Assembly (NCBI RefSeq): GCF_000472525.1
Contig: NZ_AWZT01000019.1
Span: forward strand, 1 to 64,000
DNA from: Paraburkholderia dilworthii
Lineage (GTDB): Bacteria; Pseudomonadota; Gammaproteobacteria; Burkholderiales; Burkholderiaceae
DNA length: 64,000 nucleotides
Direction: 5' to 3'
Of this stretch, positions 33,658 to 42,271 are shown piece by piece. The notes beneath the pieces were generated by a model. It was given only the letters and a program-made list of their open reading frames with translations. It did not search any database and was not told where the DNA came from. Both the position numbers and the translations under genes were made by a program. The first letter of the stretch is position 1. Every line of letters begins with the position of its first letter.

Positions 33658-34734
33658 CTATACGTGGTGATGCCCGGTCACGCGCTCCCAGCCGTGGCGC
33701 ACCGCGAGCTTGAAGCGCTCCCATGTGCTATCCGGCGACGTCGTTTCCCAATGACGCCGCGCTTCCGGTTCCACGTCGTCCCACGCCCTGTCGCGATAAC
33801 GCACGTCCTTGCCGATCTCCGCACCGTAGCGGTAAGCCGGCACATAGTCCTCGTAGCGCGAGTCGTCGGCGGCGTACTGCTCGTCGTAATGCGTACGGAA
33901 GTCTTCTTCGTATTCCAGATATTCGTTTGGAATCTGGCCGCTGAGACCCGCCGTCGGTTGCGCCGCTCCGGAGACCACCTCCGACGGCTGCATCACGGCG
34001 CCCGAGCCCGGCGCCGAGCCGGCGGCAATTGCGCTGCGGCCGGCATCGTCGGCTAGCGGGTCCGGCATGGGTTCGCTGGTCGCGCCCGTTGCTGAGCGCT
34101 CGCTGAGCGGCGGCGGCACGAACGGCTCAGCGTCGGTGCTGCGGGGCGTCGAATACAGCGGATCGGCCGCAGCAGCAGGGCGGGTGGCCGCGCCGCCCGC
34201 AGTCGTCGTCCCGGCTGTTGTCCCGCCTGATGCGGATGTTGCCGTGTCCCTGCCGGTCGACCCAGCCATTCCTGCTTCGGATCCGCGCGGCGTTCCCGGC
34301 GTGACCGCGCCGATTCCCAGCTCGTCGAGCAGCGAATGTTCCCGCGCACTCTCCGTGGCCGATTGCGTGCCCCAATCCGGCGAACGCTCGCCGATGTCAG
34401 TCGCGCCGAGCCTTGTCAGCGTATTGCGAGCGAGTTCCGCGTGCGATTCGCTGGCGGCGTCAACAACGACAAGCACGGCGCCCCGCCGCACGGCCTCCGT
34501 GTAGCGCGCCGTCTCGGGCGCCCGCGAGCCGCTGGCAAAGAGGCTCGACAGGAACCGTTCAATGTTCGCGAGCACGCCCGAACCGGCGACTTCCCCGGTT
34601 GCGGAGCCGATCGACGGTTCGGCATTTGCTTGCAATTCGATGGTGTCGCGCGCGAAACCGGTCTGCACCAGCGTGTCGCGGGCGGTTTCGGCCTGAGCAT
34701 AGGTGTCGAATAAACCAATCACGGTATGTCGCAT
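33658..34734 (-). CDS. General stress-like protein with long disordered linker
   Basis: 358 residues from MRHTVIGLFD (GGGAG upstream). Residues about 1-110 resemble the general stress protein 17M/YflT-type domain (FDTYAQAETARDTLVQTGF...GAVLVVVDAASESHAELARNTLTRLGA). A Ser/Thr/Ala/Gly-rich linker (about 130-260) follows, then a C-terminal acidic/aromatic module ending DSTWERFKLAVRHGWERVTG. Such proteins are stress-induced in Burkholderia; molecular function is unknown. Confidence 0.8.
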   Translation of the reverse strand: MRHTVIGLFDTYAQAETARDTLVQTGFARDTIELQANAEPSIGSATGEVAGSGVLANIERFLSSLFASGSRAPETARYTEAVRRGAVLVVVDAASESHAELARNTLTRLGATDIGERSPDWGTQSATESAREHSLLDELGIGAVTPGTPRGSEAGMAGSTGRDTATSASGGTTAGTTTAGGAATRPAAAADPLYSTPRSTDAEPFVPPPLSERSATGATSEPMPDPLADDAGRSAIAAGSAPGSGAVMQPSEVVSGAAQPTAGLSGQIPNEYLEYEEDFRTHYDEQYAADDSRYEDYVPAYRYGAEIGKDVRYRDRAWDDVEPEARRHWETTSPDSTWERFKLAVRHGWERVTGHHHV

Positions 34735-34975
34735 GGCTGTCTCCCGTTTGGGTAGGACGGACAGCGCGCCACGCGCCATCCCCACTATTTAGTGAGTGCC
34801 GCAACGTTCATGCCGGGAGCGCGGCTTACGCGGCGCGTGCCCGTAGCGATGGGCACGCGCCGAAGCGCTTCATCGCACGACGCCGAGACTGGCGGCCCGC
34901 GCTTTTTACAATTCAGCGCAAATCAGGCAAGCAGCGAGGAAAAGCGGGGAGAGAGGCGGCGCGCAAACCATCGTG

Positions 34976-37258
34976 CTATTGCACCTGATGCGTCGCTGAA
35001 TCGAGGCCGCTCTGGGCGAGGTCGCGCTGGATTCCCTGCAAAAGACTCTCCAGCAGCGCGATATCGAAGGGTTTGGACAGTACTCGCACGTTCACATGCC
35101 GTGCGCGATCGAGCTCTTCCGCGTAGCCGGTGACGAGTATGACCGGCAGCCTGCTGTCCAGCGCCCTGATCGCCTCGGCCAGATCGATGCCGTTCAGGCT
35201 CCCCGGCATATGGATGTCCGAGAGCACGAGGTCAAACGGCAGAGGCTCGCCGGTGCGGACTTGTTGCGCGTGCGCATCGCCGAGAAGGCGCAACGCCATG
35301 TCGGCATTGAAGACGCACGTGACCTGGTGATCCATCATTTGCAGCAACGCTTCCGTGCCCGCTGCCACTTCCTCGTTGTCCTCGACGAGCAGAACGCGCA
35401 GTCCATGCGACGCGCCGTTGTCGTCTGCCCCCGTTTCGGATGGCCCGTCGATCGCCGACTCCTCCGCCGCGCGCGGCAAGTACAGCCGCACGGACGTGCC
35501 GGCGCCCACCGCGCTGTCGATCGCGGCAAGGCCGCCGGAGCGCTCGCAAAAGGCAAACACCTGCGGCAGACCGAGCCCCGTCCCCATGCCCTTCGCCTTG
35601 GTCGTGAAGAGCGGCTCGAAGGCGCGCGCGAGCACCTCGGACGCCATGCCGACACCGGTGTCTTCGAGCGACACCTAGACGAAGTCGCCGGTCAGCGGGA
35701 AGCCGTCTTCGTGACGGAACGTGATGTTGATCGCGCGCACGGTGAAGCGCCCGCCGTTGGGCATGGCGTCGCGCGCGTTCACGGCGATGTTGATGAGCGC
35801 GAGTTCGAGCTCCGCGACGTCCACGCGCATCGGCCAGACGTCGGCGCCGATATCCAGCACCAGCGATACCTTGGCGCCGAGCGACGCGCGCAGCAAGTCC
35901 CGGCAGGCCGGCAGCCAGCGCTCGAGCGCGACGGTTTCATTGCGCAGCGGCTGCTTGCGGGCGACGCCCAGCAACTGTCGCGTGAGCGACTGACCGCTCT
36001 TGAGCGCGCGCTCCATCGCCGAGAGTTCGCGATCCAGGCCGGGCGCGCTGCGCCGCCGCGCGATCTGCAGGTTGGCCGAGAGGATCATCAGCAGGTTGTT
36101 GAAGTCGTGAGCGACGCTGCCCACCAGCGTGCCGAGCGCTTCCATCTTGCGTGACTGCCGGTATGCCGATTCAATCGAGCGGCGCATCGACGCTTCCGCC
36201 TGCCAGCGCTCCCACGCCTGCTGCTCGGCGCTGAGCCGGCGCAGTGACAGCCAGATCACCCACCATAGCGCGACAGACGGCGTGAATATCGACAGAACCA
36301 GAACGGCGAGGTGCCGATACCACGCGGCCCACATCGCCGACGCGCGATAGCCGCACATGACGTACACGGGATAAGAGCCGACATGCCGGAACGCGACGAT
36401 CATGTTGTCGCCGTCAATATTCGAGCGCATGCGGGTGACGCCGGCGCGCCGTCCCTGGTTCATCGCCTCGGCGAATGGCGAGTCCGCCGCGACGACCGCC
36501 GGTTCGCGCGGGCGGCGCGGATAGTGTGCGAGGAACGCGCCATCGGAGCGAACGAGGCTCATGCTCATCGGCGCGCCCTGGTTGCCGCCGAGCAGTTCGC
36601 GGTAGAACGCGTCGAAATAGCTCGGACGCAGCGCGACCGACACGACGCCCGCGAAAGTGCCGTCGGGCGCGCGCCGCTCCACGCCCGTGTTGAACACCTG
36701 TTCGCCGGCGACGTGCCCCGTCATTACCTTCGATACGTGTTCGAGGTCGCGGCCATCGCGAAGGCCGACGAAATCGTCGCGGTCGCCGATCGAAACCGAC
36801 GGCGCCGGATAAAACCGGCTGCTTACAAGCAGCGCGCCGTCGCGGCCGAAAATCGACACCGCGGCCACCTGCGGATAGCCGCCGCCCATTGTGCGTACTT
36901 TCTGGTGAATGGCGGCTTCGCGCGCGCGAATACCGTCGTCGTCGAGTCCTTCGGTTAAATCGACGATGCGCGTGTCGAGCGTCTCGTTCATGTCGAAGAC
37001 TTTCAGCGCATGTTCTTCGGCGACACGCACGGTGCGCAGTGTCATGTTGGTCGCGTCGGCTTCGCGGGTGCGCAGATCGCTAAACGCCATCGCCGCGACA
37101 TAGAGGCACGGCAGCACGATCGCGGCGACGAGCAGCGCGATCAGCGTCATTCGTCGAACCTGGAAATTCTGCTCGGGTACTGCGGGGAATACGGCGTCGT
37201 CCTGCCCGTCTGCGGAAAGGCGGCTCGCTCGGTGCGGGTCGAACCGGTCTTGTTTCAT
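34976..37258 (-). pseudogene. Hybrid sensor histidine kinase interrupted by an in-frame amber codon
   Basis: Reading through one stop gives 760 residues: transmembrane helix (about 37-57), periplasmic double-Cache-like sensor (58-320), second helix (about 322-340), HisKA with the His in VGSVAHDFNNLLMIL, ATPase with N box INIAVNARDAMPNGG, G1 DTGVGM, G2 GMGTGLGLPQV, and a receiver domain with Asp in LVLSDIHMPG and Lys in LSKPF. TAG at 35675-35677 falls between GDFV and VSLEDTGVGM; the usual residue there could be Gln (CAG), one transition away. The second piece can start at the adjacent GTG. Either inactive, expressed as two parts, or read through. Confidence 0.88.
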
Positions 37259-37934
37259 TTGTTAAACGCTCATGTCTTTCTGACGGAGAGACGGGATGAT
37301 ACGAGAAGCATAGTCGCTGAACGGCGGTAGAAGTTACCGTTGTTTGGGGCGCGCGCCGATTCCGCGCGCGATTCGTCAGCCTTTTAAATCAGTGACGAAT
37401 CAAGAAGCGCAAACGTACACAAAAGTATAAACGGTATGCAATGCACTAATATGCGGCGTGTATCTTTTCGAAAAATGGCTCGACAAGGAAGATATTGTCA
37501 GCCGGACGAAAATACCGCGTATTGCTTTTCGACTGTTTTACTTCGAGAATCAACGCAATCACAAAAAGTGCGTCCGCCATGTTCGAACGCATACGCCGCG
37601 AGGGCACCGGATCATGCGTACACGCGTGAGTGCCGGCGTTCGCGGAAACCACGCGCGCGGCACGGGACCAGCCTGATCCGACGAGCCGCGCCGACTCACT
37701 ACGGGGTAGGCTCAGCACATGCCGGTCATAGCCGTCGTCCAGCGTACGCGCACGCAGTCTTGCATGCGCCCGGGATTCGCCAAATGTGCCGCGCCGCGCA
37801 CTCTCCTCGCCCGGCTGCAAGCAGCACTCCACCAGGGCGACGCGCCTTTCGCCGCTCGCCCCCAGACTCCGCACTAAAGAGATCCCGCTATCCGCCGTTA
37901 ACCCGCAAGAGCTCATTCCGTCTTTCGACCCGCC
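37259..37934. other. Intergenic stretch between divergent signalling genes
   Basis: About 680 bp separates the hybrid kinase from the CheY-CheC-cyclase operon. 37.37-37.60 kb is AT-rich and likely holds promoters; frames such as the 156-residue one on the minus strand show no family resemblance. No RNA gene seen. Confidence 0.5.
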
Positions 37935-38303
37935 ATGCCTTTGCCAATCGTGATCGCCGATGATTCATTGCTTGCCCGCAAGGTGCTCACAAAGGCATTG
38001 CCGCCGGATTGGGACGTCGACGTGTCTTACGCCTCGAACGGACGCGAAGCGCTCGGTTTGTATCGTCAGGGAAAAGCCTCGGTGATGTTCCTCGACCTGA
38101 CCATGCCGGACATGAACGGCTATCAGGTGCTCGAGGCATTGCAGCATGAGGATCTGAACACCTTCGTCATCGTCGTCTCGGCCGATATCCAGCCGATGGC
38201 CCAGGCGCGCGTGCGCGCGCTCGGCGCCGCGGCGTTCATCGCCAAGCCCGTGACGCCGGAGGCGGTACTGCCCATCCTCAAGGAGTACGGGTTGTATGTC
38301 TGA
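37935..38303 (+). CDS. CheY-like single-domain response regulator
   Basis: 122 residues, receiver domain only: ADDS acidic pair, phospho-acceptor Asp in MFLDLTMPDMNG, Ser switch in VVSADI, Lys in AKPVTPE. First gene of a tight operon; its end overlaps the CheC gene by eight bases. It is probably the substrate of that phosphatase, and together they may gate the diguanylate cyclase encoded last. Confidence 0.93.
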   Translation: MPLPIVIADDSLLARKVLTKALPPDWDVDVSYASNGREALGLYRQGKASVMFLDLTMPDMNGYQVLEALQHEDLNTFVIVVSADIQPMAQARVRALGAAAFIAKPVTPEAVLPILKEYGLYV

Positions 38304-38919
38304 GCCAGTCCTCACCGAAGATCAGCGCGACGCGCTGCAAGAGGTCGCCAATCTGGCGATGGGTCAAGCCGCGACGCGTCTCGCACGGCTGCTCGATTCG
38401 TTCATCGAATTGTCGGTGCCGCGCGTGAAGGTGGTGGCCGTCAGCGAGGCTGCACGGGCGCTGCGCGAAATGACCGGTATCGAGGACCGGGTGAGCGCGG
38501 TGCGCCAGGGCTTTCGCTCGGACATCAAGGGCGAGGCGCTCGTGATTTGCCGCAGCGACAGCGTCGAGGACCTGTGCGCGCTCGTCAGCGATCCGTATTC
38601 GCGCTCGGCATATGAAGCAGTGAGCCAGAAAGAACTGATGTTCGACGTCGCGAATGTGCTCACCGGAGCGTGCGTGTCATGCATTCTGGACCAGCTCGGC
38701 CGCACGCCGGTGTTCTCGGCGCCCGGCCTGCTCGGCGATGCACTGACGCTCGACGAAGTGTTTCAGCCCGGCGTACTGCAATGGGAAGTCGCGTTGCTCG
38801 TCGAAGTCAACTTCACGCTCGAAAACCAGAGTTTTCGCGCGCATCTCGTGATGCTGATGGCCGAAGAGTCCATCCGTCACATGAACGACGCGCTCGACGC
38901 GCTGCTGTCCAGTCTATGA
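38296..38919 (+). CDS. CheC-family phosphatase
   Basis: 207 residues with an exact CheC/FliY catalytic signature: DALQEVAN (D-x3-E-x2-N) followed after 22 residues by Pro. A second, degenerate half (ELMFDVAN, Glu to Asp, then Pro after 22) mirrors it, as in the two-fold CheC fold. Expected to dephosphorylate CheY-P. It overlaps both neighbours (response regulator before, cyclase after by ATGA), so the three are co-translated. Confidence 0.88.
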   Translation: MSEPVLTEDQRDALQEVANLAMGQAATRLARLLDSFIELSVPRVKVVAVSEAARALREMTGIEDRVSAVRQGFRSDIKGEALVICRSDSVEDLCALVSDPYSRSAYEAVSQKELMFDVANVLTGACVSCILDQLGRTPVFSAPGLLGDALTLDEVFQPGVLQWEVALLVEVNFTLENQSFRAHLVMLMAEESIRHMNDALDALLSSL

Positions 38920-39854
38920 GCGCGCCTACAGAGTCGTTGAGCGATCTCGTGGTGGAGCGAGTGGGCTTCGGCATCTTCGTGCTCGACCGCGAAATGAACG
39001 TGCTGATGTGGAACCGGTTCATGCAGGACCACAGCGGTTTGTCGGCGGAGCAGGTGGTCGGCAAGTCGCTGTTCACGCATTTTCCGGAACTGCCGCGCGT
39101 GTGGTTGTCGCGCAAGATCGAAAGCGTTTTTCAGCTCGGTAGTTTCGCGTTCAGTTCGTGGGAACAGCGTCCGTATCTGTTCAAGTTCGATCACGATCGG
39201 CCGATCACGGGCGGCGTCGATTACATGCAGCAGGACGTCACGTTCATGCCGCTCACGCGCGATCGGGAAGTGGTGGCCGTCTGCGTGACCATTTCCGATG
39301 TAACGCATGTGAGCATCGTGCAGCGCGAGCGCGAGGAGGCCGTTGCAAAACTGCAGGAATACGCGGACCGCGACGGGCTCACCGGCATTGCCAACCGCCG
39401 CTTCTTCGAGGCGCGTCTGCTGGACGAGTACACGCGCTGGCAGCGCTATGGCGGCGACATGTCGGTGCTGCTATTCGATCTCGATCACTTCAAGAAGATC
39501 AACGACCAGTTCGGCCACGGCGTCGGCGATACTGTTTTGCGGGTGATGGCGCAGCGCGTTGCCGAGGTCGTGAGGGCGCAAGACACCTTCGGGCGCTTCG
39601 GCGGCGAGGAGTTCGCGTTGCTGTTGCCCTGCACGCCGCTTGAGGACGCGATGCGCGTCGCGGAGAAAATTCGCCGCACGATTGCGGATACGCCGGTCGA
39701 AGTGCAGGGCACGAGCGTGCCGGTGACAGCGAGCGTAGGCGGCGCGGCGGCGCGTCCCGGCTTGCCCGCGTATGACGTGTTGATCAACGAGGCCGACGCG
39801 GCGCTCTACAGCGCGAAGCGGCAGGGACGCAACCGCTCCGTCGCGTTGACGTGA
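38916..39854 (+). CDS. PAS-GGDEF diguanylate cyclase
   Basis: 312 residues from the ATG that overlaps the CheC stop. A PAS domain (about 10-130, VGFGIFVLDREMNVLMWNRFM) precedes a GGDEF domain with the active motif GGEEF in GRFGGEEFALLLP and RAQD five residues before it as the inhibitory site. No transmembrane helix. It should make cyclic di-GMP in the cytoplasm. Co-translation with CheY and CheC suggests its output is tied to that phospho-switch. Confidence 0.93.
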   Translation: MSAPTESLSDLVVERVGFGIFVLDREMNVLMWNRFMQDHSGLSAEQVVGKSLFTHFPELPRVWLSRKIESVFQLGSFAFSSWEQRPYLFKFDHDRPITGGVDYMQQDVTFMPLTRDREVVAVCVTISDVTHVSIVQREREEAVAKLQEYADRDGLTGIANRRFFEARLLDEYTRWQRYGGDMSVLLFDLDHFKKINDQFGHGVGDTVLRVMAQRVAEVVRAQDTFGRFGGEEFALLLPCTPLEDAMRVAEKIRRTIADTPVEVQGTSVPVTASVGGAAARPGLPAYDVLINEADAALYSAKRQGRNRSVALT

Positions 39855-40143
39855 TGAGCGATGATCGAAGGTGATTCGTAGCACGTGCTTGCGCTCGAGC
39901 TGCCGGTTGCATGCGCGGCGCCACGCGCTGCACGTCGCGCCCGGTTCGCCGGTCCGAGCTGCTTGCGGCCCTCATTCCGCCGCGAAAACTGCGTCGTCTC
40001 ATAAACGTTGTTATACTTTTCGCCGTTTCCGGCATCCCAGCCGTCTGTTTCGCGCGTGTCCGCGCGCGCGGGCCGCCCGCCCTGCGGCGGGACATAAAAA
40101 TTCCTGAACGCCTTTCAGCGGGCGCCCTCCTGCGGAGATCGTC

Positions 40144-40992
40144 TTGGCTGTTTCCAATCCTGTCGTGGACGATACTGAAATCGACGCCGCTGCCGCTACG
40201 TCCGGCAGCTCGTTCTATCTCGCCATGCGCATCCTGCCGGCTGCGCAACGCGACGCGATGTATCAGGTCTACGCATTCTGCCGTGCTGTCGACGACATTG
40301 CCGACAGCGACATGCCGCGCGCCGATCGCGCGGCCGCGCTAGAGCGCTGGCGCGCCGACATCGACGCGTGCTATGCCGGCGCACCGCGCGCCTCGTTGCG
40401 CGCGCTGACGCGGCACATCCACACGTTCCATCTACAACGCGAGGACTTTCACGCGATGATCGACGGCATGGCGATGGATGCCGCCGCCGACATCTGCGCG
40501 CCCGACGAGGCCACGCTCGACCTCTATTGCGACCGGGTGGCGAGTGCGGCGGGCCGTCTATCGGTGAGAATATTCGGGATGCAGGAGGAGCCGGGCCGTT
40601 TGTTGGCGCACCATCTCGGCCGCGCGCTTCAGCTTACGAACATTCTTCGCGACATCGACGAAGACGCCGGCATCAACCGTTGTTATCTGCCGCACGAACT
40701 GCTGGCGCGCGAAGGCATCGCGGTGAAGAACCCCGCGCAGATCGCCGACGATCCCTCACTGCCGCGTGTCTGCGCAACGCTTGCCGGGCGCGCGAAAGCG
40801 CACTTCGCCGCGTCCGACGCGATCATGGACCGTGAGCCGCGCAATCAGGTGCGCGCGCCGCGCATCATGTCGGGCGTGTACCGTGTGCTGCTCGAACGCA
40901 CGCTGGAGCGCGGCTTCGACATTCCGCGTACGAAGGTCAGCAAGCCGAAGCTGCGCATGCTGTGGATCGTCGCGCGTTACGCGCTCTTCTGA
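40144..40992 (+). CDS. hpnD: Presqualene diphosphate synthase HpnD
   Basis: 282 residues, starting at TTG with GGAG upstream. Squalene/phytoene synthase family; in the hopanoid pathway HpnD joins two farnesyl diphosphates to presqualene diphosphate. The two Asp-rich motifs are RAVDDIAD and NILRDIDEDAG. SSFYLAMRILPAAQRDAMYQVYAFCRAVDD is closer to HpnD than to HpnC. No hpnC is present upstream or elsewhere in the window. It contains, at codons for VRIFGM, a perfect 17-bp copy of the origin iteron using the rare codons AGA and ATA. Confidence 0.93.
   Translation: MAVSNPVVDDTEIDAAAATSGSSFYLAMRILPAAQRDAMYQVYAFCRAVDDIADSDMPRADRAAALERWRADIDACYAGAPRASLRALTRHIHTFHLQREDFHAMIDGMAMDAAADICAPDEATLDLYCDRVASAAGRLSVRIFGMQEEPGRLLAHHLGRALQLTNILRDIDEDAGINRCYLPHELLAREGIAVKNPAQIADDPSLPRVCATLAGRAKAHFAASDAIMDREPRNQVRAPRIMSGVYRVLLERTLERGFDIPRTKVSKPKLRMLWIVARYALF
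40563..40579 (+). repeat. Iteron copy inside hpnD
   Basis: GGTGAG-AATATT-CGGGA, a perfect fit to the origin iteron and, reverse-complemented, identical over 17 bp to the copy at 14282. It lies in coding sequence 15 kb from the array. It may be a true initiator site or coincidence in a conserved protein motif. Confidence 0.55.
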
Positions 40993-40996
40993 GCTG

Positions 40997-42271
40997 ATGT
41001 CGAGACTCGTACATGTGGTCGGCGCGGGCCTCGCCGGCCTGGCCGCCGCAGTGCAGTTGCAGCGGCGCGGCGCGCGAGTCGTGCTGCACGAAGCGGCCGA
41101 ACAGGCCGGCGGCCGTTGCCGTTCGTATTACGACGCCAAGCTAGGCGCGACGATCGACAGCGGCAATCACCTGATGATGTCCGGCAACGTCGCCACGCTG
41201 AACTATGCGCGGGCGATCGGCTCCGCTGACGAACTCACGGGGCCCGCGTTGCCCGAATTCCCGTTCGTGGACCTCGCCACTCGCGCGCGCTGGACGGTGC
41301 GCCTGTCGTCGGGGCGGCTGCCGTGGTGGATCTTCGATCAGAACGCGCGTGTGCCGAACACCGGCCCGGGCGATTATCTCAGTCTCGTGCCGCTGCTTTT
41401 CGCAAAGCCCGGCCGCAGCGTCGCGCAAACCATGCGCAGCAATGGCCCGCTCTGGGACCGCTTGCTCGCGCCGCTGTTTCGCGCAATGCTCAACGCCGAG
41501 CCGCGCGACGCGTCGGCGGAACTGACTGCGGCGATGGTGCGCGAGACGTTGATTGCCGGCGGCCTCGCGTGCCGGCCGCTTATCGCACGCAACGGTCTGA
41601 GCAGCGCTTTCGTCGATCCGGCGTTGCGGTTATTGCAGCATGGCGGCGCTGCGATCGAGCTCTGCTCGCGGCTCGAAGAAATCGTGTTTGCCGCAAATGC
41701 GAATACGAGCCGCGTGCAGGCGCTAAGTTTCGCCGAACAAAGCGTCGTGCTCGATGCAAACCAGGCCGTGATTCTGGCCGTGCCGCCGGACATCGCGCAT
41801 ACGCTCGTGCCAGGCTTGCGCGCGCCCACTCGCTTTGCTTCGACCGTCAGTGTGCATTTCGCGGTCGAGCCGCCGTTCGGCTTGCCGCCCGTCAGCGGCC
41901 TGCTGAACGGCACTGCGCAATGGCTGTTCGCGTCCGACGGGCGTCTTTCCGCGACGGTTTACGGCGCAGAGCATGTTATCGACACGCCGCGCGAAGAACT
42001 CGCGACGCGCTTGTGGGCCGAGGTGACGCAAGCGGCCAATCTGCCGGCTGCGCCAATGCCGGCCTGGCAGATGGTCGTCGACAAACGCGCGACATTCGCC
42101 GCGTTGCCGGACCAGCAAACGCTGCGTCCGGGCACGCGCACTCGCTGGAACAATCTCATGCTCGCGGGAGACTGGACGGCCACCGGCCTGCCCGCGACGA
42201 TTGAAGGCGCGATCCGCTCCGGCCAGAAGGCCGCGGATACGTTGCTGAATCAACCGATGGAACGCCGATGA
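40997..42271 (+). CDS. hpnE: Hydroxysqualene dehydroxylase HpnE
   Basis: 424 residues, FAD-dependent amine-oxidase-like enzyme. The dinucleotide motif VVGAGLAGLAAAVQLQRRG is at residues 5-23, followed by GGRCRSYYD. The C-terminal FAD-contact region is LMLAGDWTATGLPATIEGAIRSGQKAA. HpnE reduces hydroxysqualene to squalene. It starts 4 bp after hpnD and overlaps shc by four bases (ATGA). The internal start at 40997 is preferred because the FAD fold begins there. Confidence 0.93.
   Translation: MSRLVHVVGAGLAGLAAAVQLQRRGARVVLHEAAEQAGGRCRSYYDAKLGATIDSGNHLMMSGNVATLNYARAIGSADELTGPALPEFPFVDLATRARWTVRLSSGRLPWWIFDQNARVPNTGPGDYLSLVPLLFAKPGRSVAQTMRSNGPLWDRLLAPLFRAMLNAEPRDASAELTAAMVRETLIAGGLACRPLIARNGLSSAFVDPALRLLQHGGAAIELCSRLEEIVFAANANTSRVQALSFAEQSVVLDANQAVILAVPPDIAHTLVPGLRAPTRFASTVSVHFAVEPPFGLPPVSGLLNGTAQWLFASDGRLSATVYGAEHVIDTPREELATRLWAEVTQAANLPAAPMPAWQMVVDKRATFAALPDQQTLRPGTRTRWNNLMLAGDWTATGLPATIEGAIRSGQKAADTLLNQPMERR

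Noticed and set aside
37446..37916. 156-residue minus-strand frame between the two signalling operons
   Set aside because: No ribosome site, no homology, and composition unlike the neighbours.
40012..40017. TATACT as -10 box for hpnD
   Set aside because: The hexamer is good but the matching -35 at 17 bp (CTGCGT) is poor; not enough for a promoter call.
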